DNA of 64,000 bases from Corynebacterium sp. NML130628 (GTDB lineage Bacteria; Actinomycetota; Actinomycetes; Mycobacteriales; Mycobacteriaceae), in the NCBI RefSeq assembly GCF_001875665.1, contig NZ_MLAL01000018.1, positions 25,094 to 89,093 on the forward strand, in the 5' to 3' direction. Below the pieces are notes generated by a model. That model worked only from the letters and a program-made list of their open reading frames with translations. It was not told the origin of the DNA and searched no databases. The position numbers were made by a program, and so were the translations under genes. The first letter of the stretch is position 1, and each line of letters starts with the position of its first letter. Below, piece after piece: positions 1 through 9,029 of this stretch.

Positions 1-14
1 GTTCCTAGTCGCAG

Positions 15-764
15 CTAGTAGATGTCGTAGAGGTCATCGCTGGCGCCGGTGCCTTCACTGGCAGGCGCGGCGGTGGCCTCGAGGTAGCTTTCGTAGCCCG
101 ACGGTGCCAAATTGGACGTCAAAAACGCCAGCACACTATCGATGACCATGCGTCGCATCCCCTCGACATTGCGAGGCTCGTCGAGGTCTAGGTGGGACGT
201 AATTATCGATGCCGCGTTGCCCGAGACCCGCAGCGTACTCAGCGCGGTGAGCAACGCAAGGACATCGTCGGCTGAGATTCCTGGTCTGAACGCTCCGGCG
301 TCTTGGCCCACGAGCAGGAGGCGCTCAACGTGGAGCGTGATTTCGTTGCGACCATGAACAATGTCGGCCGATGTGTCCGCGAGCACCGGCTCAAGCCTTT
401 CTCTGATGAGCAGTTGGACGGCTTCGGGGTTTTCTTGGAATGAGTGGAACATGCTGTCCACGAAGCGGCGCATGCCGTCAACCGGGACAGCGGAAGAACG
501 CTGGAGGACCCCCTCCGGCGGAGTCAGCCGGTCGAGCGCACGCCTGATCGTTTTTGCGTACAGGCCTTTTTTGTCATTGAAGTGGTAGTGGATCATCCGC
601 TTCGACATCCCGGTTTCTTTCGCGATGGCGCCCAGCTTGGTTTGAGAGAAGCCGCCGCGAGCAAACATGTCGAGGGCAATATCGACGACACTGTCGATTT
701 CCGCGCTGATATCAGGCTCGGACGCTTTGATGCTCGCCGAGGTGGGGTCGGTAGGGAAGTCCAT
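15..764 (-). CDS. TetR/AcrR-family transcriptional regulator
   Basis: A predicted cytoplasmic DNA-binding repressor of 249 residues. Residues about 25-72 form a TetR_N helix-turn-helix: the stretch GGFSQTKLGAIAKETGMSK is followed by the typical MIHYHFNDKKGLY recognition helix and turn. The remaining 170 residues are the variable ligand-binding/dimerisation half, so the inducer cannot be read from sequence. The N-terminal 20 residues are a polar extension before the HTH. The gene is divergent from mdh, with 250 bases between the two starts, so it may control itself and perhaps mdh; that is inference. An AGGAG lies 11 bases before the ATG. The family is secure, the target unknown. Confidence 0.85.
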   Translation of the reverse strand: MDFPTDPTSASIKASEPDISAEIDSVVDIALDMFARGGFSQTKLGAIAKETGMSKRMIHYHFNDKKGLYAKTIRRALDRLTPPEGVLQRSSAVPVDGMRRFVDSMFHSFQENPEAVQLLIRERLEPVLADTSADIVHGRNEITLHVERLLLVGQDAGAFRPGISADDVLALLTALSTLRVSGNAASIITSHLDLDEPRNVEGMRRMVIDSVLAFLTSNLAPSGYESYLEATAAPASEGTGASDDLYDIY

Positions 765-948
765 CGTTGTATCCGCTCCTGATTCAGTGCATTCGGTTCA
801 CGCGCGTGGCTACTGGCCTATTGGTGTCATCTACAGTTCCCTATGATGCCCCCATTTGAGAACTTTTTTGCCGGGAAACGGGGATTTCTGGGGAGCATCA
901 AGCGATTTAGGCCTGAAAGGGGGAGGGTGTGCACGATTTCGGGGGTAG

Positions 949-2001
<1,053 letters not shown>

Positions 2002-2029
2002 TCGGTCGCGCCTACCGGAGGTTGATGGC

Positions 2030-2035
2030 TAAGAT
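2030..2035 (+). promoter_or_regulatory. -10-like box of valS, leaderless spacing
   Basis: TAAGAT ends 8 bases before the GTG start at 2044 and there is no Shine-Dalgarno sequence between. This is the spacing expected if transcription starts at the start codon. It is one of about twenty such sites in the window. Confidence 0.5.
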
Positions 2036-2043
2036 AGTCAACC

Positions 2044-4752
2044 GTGACTGACGCGACTGAACATTTGGTAGGCAAAAACCGGGCCGATGCGCTCCCGAAG
2101 TCTTGGGAGCCCGGCGAACACGAGCAGGCTTTGTACGAGGGCTGGGTGGAGAAGGGATACTTCACCGCCGACGCCGCCTCGGACAAGCCTGCTTATTCTG
2201 TGATGCTGCCCCCGCCGAATGTGACGGGCCAGCTGCACATGGGCCACGCCCTGGATCACACGCTCATTGACGTTATGGTGCGTCGCAAGCGTATGCAGGG
2301 CTACGAGGTCCTGTGGCTGCCAGGTATGGACCACGCGGGCATCGCTACGCAGACGAAGGTCGAGACGAAGCTGAAGGCCGAAGAGGGCAAGGACCGCTAC
2401 GACTACGGCCGCGAAGAGTTCGTGGACAAGGTGTGGGAGTGGAAGCATCAGTACGGCGGCACCATCACTACGCAGATGCGGGCGATTGGGGACTCCGTGG
2501 ATTGGTCACGCGAGCGTTTCACACTTGACGACGGCCTCTCGCGCGCAGTGCAGACAATCTTTAAGCAGCTCTACGACGCGGGCATGATCTACCGTGACTA
2601 CCGCCTGGTGAACTGGTCGCCCGTGCTGGAAACTGCGGTTTCCGACATCGAGGTCGTCTACAAGGATGTTGAGGGCGAGTTCGTCTCCATCCGTTACGGC
2701 TCGCTGAACGACGACGAACCGCACCTGGTCGTTGCGACGACCCGTGTTGAGACCATGCTTGGCGACGTCGCTATTGCCGTCCACCCGGATGATGAGCGCT
2801 ACGCGGACCTGGTTGGTCAGGAGTTCGACCACCCGTTCCGCGACGACCTGAAGATTCAGGTGATCGCTGACGATTACGTTGATATGGAGCTGGGCACCGG
2901 CGCGGTGAAGATTACGCCCGCACACGACCCGAACGACTACGAGATGGGCCTGCGCCACAGCCTGGATATGCCGATCATCATGGACGAGACCGGCCATATT
3001 GCCGACACCGGCACCAAGTTCGACGGCATGAGCCGCGAAGAAGCTCGCGTCGCGGTGCGCGAGGCGCTGGCGGAGCAGGGGCGCATCGTCAAGGAGGTGC
3101 GCCCGTACGTGCACTCGGTGGGCCACTCGGAGCGCTCCGGCGAGCCAATTGAGCCACGTTTGAGCCTGCAGTGGTTCGTCAAGGTTGAAGAGCTGGCCAA
3201 GATGTCCGGCGACGCGATCCGCAACGGCGACACGAAGATTCACCCGGCGTCGATGGAGAAGCGCTACTTTGACTGGGTAGACAACATGCACGACTGGACG
3301 ATTTCGCGCCAGCTGTGGTGGGGCCACCGCATCCCGATCTGGTACGGACCGAATGACGAAGTGGTCTGCGTCGGCCCCGATGAGGAGCCGCCAGCCGGCT
3401 ACACGCAGGACCCGGACGTGCTGGACACCTGGTTCTCCTCCGCGCTGTGGCCGTTCTCGACGCTCGGCTGGCCAGAGAAGACCCCGGACCTGGAGAAGTT
3501 CTACCCGACGTCCGTGCTGGTAACGGCCTACGACATCTTGTTCTTCTGGGTCGCGCGCATGATGATGTTCGGCACCTTTGCAGGAAAGAATACCCCGGAG
3601 GTCCTCGGTGAGGGCGTCGACGGCCGCCCGATCATCCCGTTCACGGACCTGTACCTGCACGGCCTGGTTCGCGACGAGAAGGGCCGCAAAATGTCGAAGT
3701 CTCTGGGCAACGGCATCGACCCGATGGATTGGGTGGAGCGCTACGGTGCTGACGCGCTGCGCTTCGCACTTGCCCGCGGCGCGAACCCGGGCGTGGACCT
3801 GCCGATTGGTGAAGATAACGCCACGTCTGCGCGTAACTTCGCCACCAAGCTGTACAACGCGACGCGCTTCGCCCTGATGAACGGCGCAGCCGTTGGCCCG
3901 CTCCCGGCACGCGAAGAGCTCACGGACGCTGACCGCTGGATCCTGGACCGCGCCGAGGAAGTTCGGGCGAAGGTCGACGCCTACCTGGATGATTACCAGT
4001 TCGCGAAGGCAAATGAGGATCTGTACCACTTCGCGTGGGACGAGCTGTGCGACTGGTACCTGGAGATCGCAAAGACCCAGATCCCGCGCGAGGGTGAGAC
4101 CGCGCAGGGTCGCAACACGCAGATCGTGCTCGGCCGCGTACTCGACGTGGTGCTGCGCCTGCTGCACCCGACGATGCCGTTCATCACGGAGGTCCTGTGG
4201 ACCGCGTTGACGCAGCAGCCTTCGATTACGCAGGCCCCGTGGCCGACTGCGGAGGACACCAACGGTGGCGTCGATACGGATGATGTTGCGCGCCGCAGGA
4301 TCCAGGATTCCATCAAGCTGATCACTGAGCTGCGTCGCTTCCGCGCGGACCAGGGTGTGAAGCCGAACCAAAAGGTGCCGGCGAAGCTCGACTTTGCCAA
4401 GGCGGACTTGGCTGGCTTGGAGAACGTCATCCGCGATATCGCGCGGGTAGAGGCGCCTGGTGAGGACTTTGCGGCGTCGGCAAGCATTGAAATGCGCCTG
4501 AGCCAGGCGACGCTCGACGTGGCCCTGGATACCTCCGGCACCGTCGACGTTGCTGCCGAGCGCAAGCGCCTGGAGAAGGAACTTGCTGCGGCGCAGAAGG
4601 AGCTCGACACCACTGGCCGCCAGCTTGGCAACGAGCAGTTCCTGGCGAACGCGCCGGAGCAGGTCGTCGAGAAGATTAAGGTGCGCCAGCAGGTTGCGAA
4701 GGAAGAGTTCGCACGCGTGACCGCGCGTCTGGCGCAGCTGCCGGAGGCGTAA
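2044..4752 (+). CDS. valS: valyl-tRNA synthetase
   Basis: Class I aminoacyl-tRNA synthetase charging tRNA-Val in the cytoplasm. It has 902 residues, a normal full length. The HIGH-class signature appears as HMGH at residues 65-68 after PPPNVTG, and KMSKS lies at 549-553. The editing domain sits between them ([11 protein letters not shown] near 230). The last 65 residues are a charged coiled coil ([16 protein letters not shown]), as expected for the ValS tRNA-binding arm. The start is a GTG with a -10-like TAAGAT 8 bases upstream, so the mRNA may be leaderless. The stop is directly abutted by the folC start codon, so translational coupling is likely. Confidence 0.97.
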   Translation: MTDATEHLVGKNRADALPKSWEPGEHEQALYEGWVEKGYFTADAASDKPAYSVMLPPPNVTGQLHMGHALDHTLIDVMVRRKRMQGYEVLWLPGMDHAGIATQTKVETKLKAEEGKDRYDYGREEFVDKVWEWKHQYGGTITTQMRAIGDSVDWSRERFTLDDGLSRAVQTIFKQLYDAGMIYRDYRLVNWSPVLETAVSDIEVVYKDVEGEFVSIRYGSLNDDEPHLVVATTRVETMLGDVAIAVHPDDERYADLVGQEFDHPFRDDLKIQVIADDYVDMELGTGAVKITPAHDPNDYEMGLRHSLDMPIIMDETGHIADTGTKFDGMSREEARVAVREALAEQGRIVKEVRPYVHSVGHSERSGEPIEPRLSLQWFVKVEELAKMSGDAIRNGDTKIHPASMEKRYFDWVDNMHDWTISRQLWWGHRIPIWYGPNDEVVCVGPDEEPPAGYTQDPDVLDTWFSSALWPFSTLGWPEKTPDLEKFYPTSVLVTAYDILFFWVARMMMFGTFAGKNTPEVLGEGVDGRPIIPFTDLYLHGLVRDEKGRKMSKSLGNGIDPMDWVERYGADALRFALARGANPGVDLPIGEDNATSARNFATKLYNATRFALMNGAAVGPLPAREELTDADRWILDRAEEVRAKVDAYLDDYQFAKANEDLYHFAWDELCDWYLEIAKTQIPREGETAQGRNTQIVLGRVLDVVLRLLHPTMPFITEVLWTALTQQPSITQAPWPTAEDTNGGVDTDDVARRRIQDSIKLITELRRFRADQGVKPNQKVPAKLDFAKADLAGLENVIRDIARVEAPGEDFAASASIEMRLSQATLDVALDTSGTVDVAAERKRLEKELAAAQKELDTTGRQLGNEQFLANAPEQVVEKIKVRQQVAKEEFARVTARLAQLPEA

Positions 4753-6249
4753 ATGGCCGATAATGCTGATTTGCCGGAGCTTCCAGAGCTGCCAGAGCAG
4801 TTCGACATCTCCGTCGAAGAGTCCGGGCTGCGCCTGAACCTGGGAGCGCCGCAGCCGGAGGAGACGGAAGACACCGTCGCGCGTGAAGTCACGCCTGAAG
4901 ACCTTGCCGCGCTGCGCGAAGTCCAGCGGGAGCTCGAGGAACGCTGGGGCGAAACACAAATCGACCCGACACTGGAGCGCGTCGAGTACGTCATGGACCT
5001 GCTGGGTTCCCCGCAGCGTTCCTTCAAGGCGATTCACGTCGCGGGGACGAATGGGAAGACGTCGACAACTCGGATGATCGAGTCGCTGCTGCGCAGCCTC
5101 GGGCACCGGGTGGGGCGCACGACGAGCCCGCACCTGCAGCTGATCACCGAACGTATCGCGATCGACGGTCAGCCGATCCACCCCGCGGACTTCGTTCGCA
5201 TTCACGAAGAGATTCAGCCGTACCTCGCGATGGCCGACGAGCACTTCGGCCAGCCACTGAGCTTCTTTGAGGCCACGGTCTGCATTGCCTACGCCGCGTT
5301 TGCCGACGCCCCAGTGGACATCGCCGTGGTGGAAGTCGGCATGGGTGGTCGTTGGGACGCGACCAACGTGATTGACGCGGACGTGAACGTCATCATGCCG
5401 ATCGGCATTGACCACACGCAGTACCTTGGCGACACGCTTGAGCAGATCGCGGGCGAGAAGGCCGGCATCATCACGAACCCGGACTCCGTCACTATCATCG
5501 CGGACCAGCAGCCGGAAGCTATGCGCGTGCTACTCGAGCAGACGGTCCAGGTCGGCAGTGCCGTCGCGCGCCTCGGCTCCGAGTTCGGTGTCGAGGAAGC
5601 CGGTGTGGCCGTCGGCGGCCAGCAGTTGCGTCTGCGCGGACTCGCCGGCAGCTACGAGGACATCTTCCTGCCGCTGTCCGGGCCGCACCAGGCACGCAAC
5701 GCGGCTGTCGCGCTCGCGGCGGTTGAGGCGTTCCACGGCGCGCACGCCGAGCACCAGCTCAGCATCGACGCGGTGCGAGAAGGCTTCGCGGCGGTGCGCT
5801 CGCCGGGCAGGCTTGAGCGAGTACGCGCCACACCCACCACGTTTATCGACGCCACCCACAACCCCCACGGCGCGACTGCCCTCGCTGAGGCGCTGCAGCA
5901 CGACTTTGACTTCACCCGCCTCATCGGCGTGATGGGCGTGCTCGGCGACAAGGACGCCGCTGGGATCTTCCAGGCGCTGGAACCGGCGCTGACGGAAGTG
6001 GTAATTACGCAGAATTCCTCGCCGCGCGCAATGGAGGCCGAGGACCTTGCCGAGATCGCCCGGCCCATCTTCGGTGATGAACGCGTGCACGTGCAGCCAC
6101 ACCTGCCGTCGGCTTATGAGCTGGCCGTTGAACTGGCCGAAGACGCCCTGGCGGAGGTTGGAGTGCAGTCAGGCTCCGGTGTGATCATCACCGGCTCTGT
6201 CGTGACCGCGGGGGAGGCCCGCACCATGTTTGGAAAGGACCCAGAGTGA
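4753..6249 (+). CDS. folC: folylpolyglutamate synthase / dihydrofolate synthase
   Basis: ATP-dependent addition of glutamate to dihydropteroate/folates; cytoplasmic Mur-ligase family. The 498-residue protein starts on the base after the valS stop. An N-terminal acidic, leucine/proline-rich extension of about 70 residues precedes the conserved part and is longer than in minimal FolC proteins. The P-loop GTNGKTSTT is at residues 97-105. The family motif EVGMGGRWDATN lies near 195, and DATHNPHG near 370 in the C-terminal domain. It overlaps the next gene by 4 bases (GTGA). valS-folC-DUF4233 is a conserved actinobacterial order, which supports the assignment. Confidence 0.95.
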   Translation: MADNADLPELPELPEQFDISVEESGLRLNLGAPQPEETEDTVAREVTPEDLAALREVQRELEERWGETQIDPTLERVEYVMDLLGSPQRSFKAIHVAGTNGKTSTTRMIESLLRSLGHRVGRTTSPHLQLITERIAIDGQPIHPADFVRIHEEIQPYLAMADEHFGQPLSFFEATVCIAYAAFADAPVDIAVVEVGMGGRWDATNVIDADVNVIMPIGIDHTQYLGDTLEQIAGEKAGIITNPDSVTIIADQQPEAMRVLLEQTVQVGSAVARLGSEFGVEEAGVAVGGQQLRLRGLAGSYEDIFLPLSGPHQARNAAVALAAVEAFHGAHAEHQLSIDAVREGFAAVRSPGRLERVRATPTTFIDATHNPHGATALAEALQHDFDFTRLIGVMGVLGDKDAAGIFQALEPALTEVVITQNSSPRAMEAEDLAEIARPIFGDERVHVQPHLPSAYELAVELAEDALAEVGVQSGSGVIITGSVVTAGEARTMFGKDPE

Positions 6250-6680
6250 CCAGAGAGAAACGCCAACCGCCGATCAGCCCACTCGGGCTCGGGCACGAGC
6301 CAGTCAAGGACCCGATCGCAGGATTGCGCGGAGTGCTCTCCGGCACGCTGATCATGGAGTCCATCACCGTGCTGCTCATCCTGCTCGTGGTGCTCAAGGT
6401 CGACAATGGTGCCTATTGGACCACGTTCAACTGGGTCTACATCACGGTCATTGGTGTGGCGCACGTGGTGATGGCGTTTGCACAGAAGGTGCCGGGCGCG
6501 ATGTGGATCAACCTGGCTTTGCAGGTGCCACTCATCTTCGGGTTCTTCGTGCATTGGTCGGTCACGGTGGTGGGGCTGATGTTCGGCCTGGTGTGGTTCT
6601 TCATCGTGAAGCTGCGCTCGGACATCGTCCAGCGCATGCGCGGGGGTTATCTGACCACGCAGCACCTGGACGCCGATTAG
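6246..6680 (+). CDS. DUF4233 integral membrane protein
   Basis: A 144-residue protein starting with GTG inside the folC stop (GTGA overlap), so translation is probably coupled to folC. About 25 polar residues are followed by four hydrophobic segments (near 30-50, 60-80, 85-103 and 106-124) and a basic/polar tail, which indicates a polytopic inner-membrane protein. Position after valS-folC and topology match the actinobacterial DUF4233 family, whose function is unknown. No catalytic residues stand out. The stop overlaps by 4 bases the stop of the convergent acyl-CoA ligase gene, leaving no room for a terminator between them. Confidence 0.85.
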   Translation: MTREKRQPPISPLGLGHEPVKDPIAGLRGVLSGTLIMESITVLLILLVVLKVDNGAYWTTFNWVYITVIGVAHVVMAFAQKVPGAMWINLALQVPLIFGFFVHWSVTVVGLMFGLVWFFIVKLRSDIVQRMRGGYLTTQHLDAD

Positions 6681-8143
6681 AGCTCGCGCCGTAAAATCTT
6701 GCCCGCCGCGTTACGCGGGATGTGATCCGTGAAGGTGACTTCACGGATCTTTTTATACCCGGCCACCCGCTCGGCGACCCACGCCATGATCTCCTCGCGG
6801 CCCAGCGTCGCGCCCTCGGCGACGACGATGCAGGCGCGCGGAACCTCGCAATCCACGCCGTGGGTGCGCACGATCTGGCGAACTACGGCGGCGTCACCAA
6901 CTGCAGGGTGCGTGCGCAGCAGCGCCTCGAGCTCCGCGGGGGCGACGTGGAAGCCCTTGTACTTAATCACTTCTTTTGCGCGGTCGACGATGTACACGGT
7001 GCCGTCCTCAGCCAGCGTGACGATATCACCAGTGTGCAGCCACCCATCAGCGAGCGTCGCCCGTGTTGCCTCCGAGTCGTTGCGGTAGCCGCGCATCACC
7101 TGAGGCCCCCGAATGAGCATTTCGCCGGGTTCACCGGGGGCGACGTCGTGGCCGTCGCGAAGGTCGACGATGCGGAACTGCGTGTTCGGCACCGCGAACC
7201 CAATCGAGCCAGGCTTCGACTTCCCGGCGATGCCCACGTGAGTCACCGGCGAGGACTCTGTGGTGCCGTAGCCCTGCAGAATCACGGTGCCGAGACGCTT
7301 CTCAACGGTGTCCGCCAGCGTGGCATCCAGCGGGGCGGCGCCACACACCATGAACCGGGAATCCACAAACGCCTCCGCGGTCGCCTCCGGGTGGCGTGAG
7401 AGCGCAAGCGCGATGGGTGGTGCAATAAAGCCCAACTCAATACGGTGCTTGCGCTGCGCCTCAATGAACAGGCTCAAGTCAAACCCCGCCATCGTGTGAA
7501 TGTGGTGCCGCGCGTACAACGACGATAACAACAGCGTGTTCAGACCGTAGATGTGGGCGAAAGGCAGTGGCGCCAGCGTCGGCGTGCCAGCGCCGATGCC
7601 GCTTGCGCGCAGCGCGGTCGAGAACTGCACCATGTTCGCACACAAGTTGCGGTGAGTCAGCTCCACAGCCTTCGGCAGGCCGGTGGTGCCGGAGGAAAAC
7701 GCCACCGCGGCCACGTCGTCGGGCGCGGCGGGGCACGCGGTGAGCTCGGCGGGTTCGGTGGGGGCGATGGGGGCGTCGAAAAGTACTGAGGCCCCAGCGA
7801 GCTCGCAGAGGTGGTCGCGCTCGCCAGCGGTGAGACTCGTACCCAACAAACTTGCCGACGCCCCCACGTGCACCAACGCAAGAAAAGTAACAGCAAAGTC
7901 GATGCCGTTCGACAACTGCACCCCCACACAATCGCCGGGCCCGATGCCCCGCCGGCGCAACGTGGCGGCGAGCGCCAACACCTCTCGGCGCAGCTGCGCA
8001 TAGGTCACGCTGCGCCCCGACTCAACCTCCATGAGGGCAGGCGCCGACGCGTGCTCGCCAAGATCGGCGAACAGCAGATCAGTGATGGAACTCGCACGCG
8101 TGCCGACGTCCGGAATGGGCGGCAGGGGACTCTCATAAGCCAT
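6677..8143 (-). CDS. AMP-binding acyl-CoA synthetase (4-coumarate-CoA-ligase-like)
   Basis: ANL-superfamily adenylating enzyme of 488 residues, expected to activate a carboxylic or fatty acid as acyl-AMP and then acyl-CoA. Visible motifs are the phosphate-binding loop FSSGTTGLPKAVELTH (about 149-164), GYGTTESSP near 290, the TGD of the adenylate-binding motif (WLHTGDIVT), the hinge KEVIKYKGFHVAP, and the C-terminal catalytic lysine in RNAAGKILRREL. Two in-frame ATGs lie at 8161 and 8143. I chose 8143 because TAAAGT on the minus strand (8151-8156) lies 7 bases upstream, the leaderless spacing seen elsewhere here; the upstream ATG has no properly spaced Shine-Dalgarno. The substrate is unknown. 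The gene is divergent from ndk. Confidence 0.88.
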   Translation of the reverse strand: MAYESPLPPIPDVGTRASSITDLLFADLGEHASAPALMEVESGRSVTYAQLRREVLALAATLRRRGIGPGDCVGVQLSNGIDFAVTFLALVHVGASASLLGTSLTAGERDHLCELAGASVLFDAPIAPTEPAELTACPAAPDDVAAVAFSSGTTGLPKAVELTHRNLCANMVQFSTALRASGIGAGTPTLAPLPFAHIYGLNTLLLSSLYARHHIHTMAGFDLSLFIEAQRKHRIELGFIAPPIALALSRHPEATAEAFVDSRFMVCGAAPLDATLADTVEKRLGTVILQGYGTTESSPVTHVGIAGKSKPGSIGFAVPNTQFRIVDLRDGHDVAPGEPGEMLIRGPQVMRGYRNDSEATRATLADGWLHTGDIVTLAEDGTVYIVDRAKEVIKYKGFHVAPAELEALLRTHPAVGDAAVVRQIVRTHGVDCEVPRACIVVAEGATLGREEIMAWVAERVAGYKKIREVTFTDHIPRNAAGKILRREL

Positions 8144-8150
8144 GGAGCAA

Positions 8151-8156
8151 ACTTTA
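8151..8156 (-). promoter_or_regulatory. -10-like box deciding the start of the acyl-CoA synthetase
   Basis: Read on the minus strand this is TAAAGT, followed by 7 bases and the ATG at 8143. It supports the shorter of two possible starts and a leaderless transcript. Confidence 0.45.
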
Positions 8157-8201
8157 ATCATCCCCGCATCAAGATGTTCACACCTGGTGGTTGTTGTTTA
8201 G

Positions 8202-8207
8202 TAGGGT
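8202..8207 (+). promoter_or_regulatory. -10-like box of ndk, leaderless spacing
   Basis: TAGGGT lies 8 bases before the ndk ATG at 8216. Upstream TTCACA at 8177-8182 is a weak -35 with a long 19-base spacer. Confidence 0.4.
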
Positions 8208-8215
8208 AGGGAACC

Positions 8216-8626
8216 ATGACTGAACGTACACTGATTTTGATTAAGCCAGACGGCGTCGCAAACGGCCACGTCGGAGAGATCATCTCCCGCATCGAGCGCA
8301 AGGGCCTCAAGCTGGTCGAGATGGACCTGCGTACCGCAGACCGCGAGACCGCTGAGAAGCACTACGCAGAGCACAAGGACAAGCCGTTCTTCGGTGAGCT
8401 CGTTGAGTTCATCACCTCCGCTCCGCTGGTCGCTGGCATCGTCGAGGGCGAGCGCGCTATCGAGGCGTGGCGCCAGCTCGCGGGTGGCACCGACCCTGTC
8501 GCCAAGGCAACCCCTGGCACCATTCGCGGTGACTTCGCCCTTACCGTCGGCGAAAACGTCGTCCACGGCTCCGACTCCCCAGAGTCCGCCGAGCGCGAGA
8601 TCGCAATCTGGTTCCCGAACAAGTAA
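8216..8626 (+). CDS. ndk: nucleoside diphosphate kinase
   Basis: Transfers the gamma-phosphate from ATP to other nucleoside diphosphates through a phosphohistidine; cytoplasmic. The length of 136 residues is standard. The nucleophile is His117 in the motif NVVHGSDS. The N-terminal strand [10 protein letters not shown] with its conserved KPD is present, as is the family's GTIRGD segment near 100. The gene is flanked by a strong intrinsic terminator. ndk upstream of rne is the conserved actinobacterial order. Confidence 0.97.
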   Translation: MTERTLILIKPDGVANGHVGEIISRIERKGLKLVEMDLRTADRETAEKHYAEHKDKPFFGELVEFITSAPLVAGIVEGERAIEAWRQLAGGTDPVAKATPGTIRGDFALTVGENVVHGSDSPESAEREIAIWFPNK

Positions 8627-8640
8627 GAACCACACTTCGG

Positions 8641-8684
8641 CCGCCCATCCTGCTGTGTATGGCAGGGTGGGCGGTTTTGTTGTG
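8641..8684 (+). terminator. intrinsic terminator of ndk
   Basis: A 13-base stem (8641-8653 with 8662-8674, one G-T wobble) with an 8-base loop is followed by TTTTGTTGTGTT. It lies 14 bases after the ndk stop. Confidence 0.85.
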
Positions 8685-8703
8685 TTGCCGCCTCCCCTCC
8701 TGC

Positions 8704-8747
8704 CGAAAAAGTTCCCGCGATTTCCTGGATAGTGGGAACGATTTTCG
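8704..8747. repeat. imperfect inverted repeat with GTTCCC/GGGAAC core
   Basis: CGAAAAaGTTCCC (8704-8716) faces GGGAACgaTTTTCG (8734-8747). The centre contains GATTTCCTGGAT (8719-8730), which is nearly the same as GATTTCTGGAT at 63677-63687. With the next element it occupies most of the 403-base gap between ndk and rne, which holds no convincing gene. Confidence 0.6.
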
Positions 8748-8810
8748 TAGACAAGTGTTGCGACTTGGGGATACAGATGCGTTGGTCGACGGGAGCAGGC
8801 CCAAAACGCA

Positions 8811-8838
8811 AAATAGTTCCCGAGCTTGGGAACTATTT
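8811..8838. repeat. perfect 11-bp inverted repeat
   Basis: AAATAGTTCCC and GGGAACTATTT are separated by 6 bases. The arms share the GTTCCC core of the element 100 bases upstream. AAAACGCAAAA (8803-8813) just before it recurs as its complement TTTTGCGTTTT at 63693-63703. There is no T-tract, so this is not a simple terminator. A binding site or a small dispersed element are both possible. Confidence 0.65.
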
Positions 8839-9029
8839 CATCGTGGTGCGCCGAACGGCTGGATGGCCACGCGCGGCGGTGCTGAAATAGGCACAGTCGG
8901 CGTGGTGTGTCACAATGGGGGCAAGCTTTTTACAACTTTCTGTAGGAACGTGTGTCAGCCGTGTGGCAGCGGCAACGGCTTCGCGCCCGGTTGACCCCGC
9001 TTGCAGATGCAAAAAATAGGAGCACGTAC

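Noticed and set aside
2506..5415. A 969-codon open frame on the minus strand opposite valS and folC
   Set aside because: The plus strand carries two unmistakable enzymes with intact motifs. In GC-rich coding DNA the antisense frame often lacks stops, and the translated antisense product is Arg/His/Val-rich without any domain.
8659..8994. A 111-codon frame in the ndk-rne gap
   Set aside because: It begins inside the ndk terminator stem and runs through both inverted repeats, with no ribosome site.
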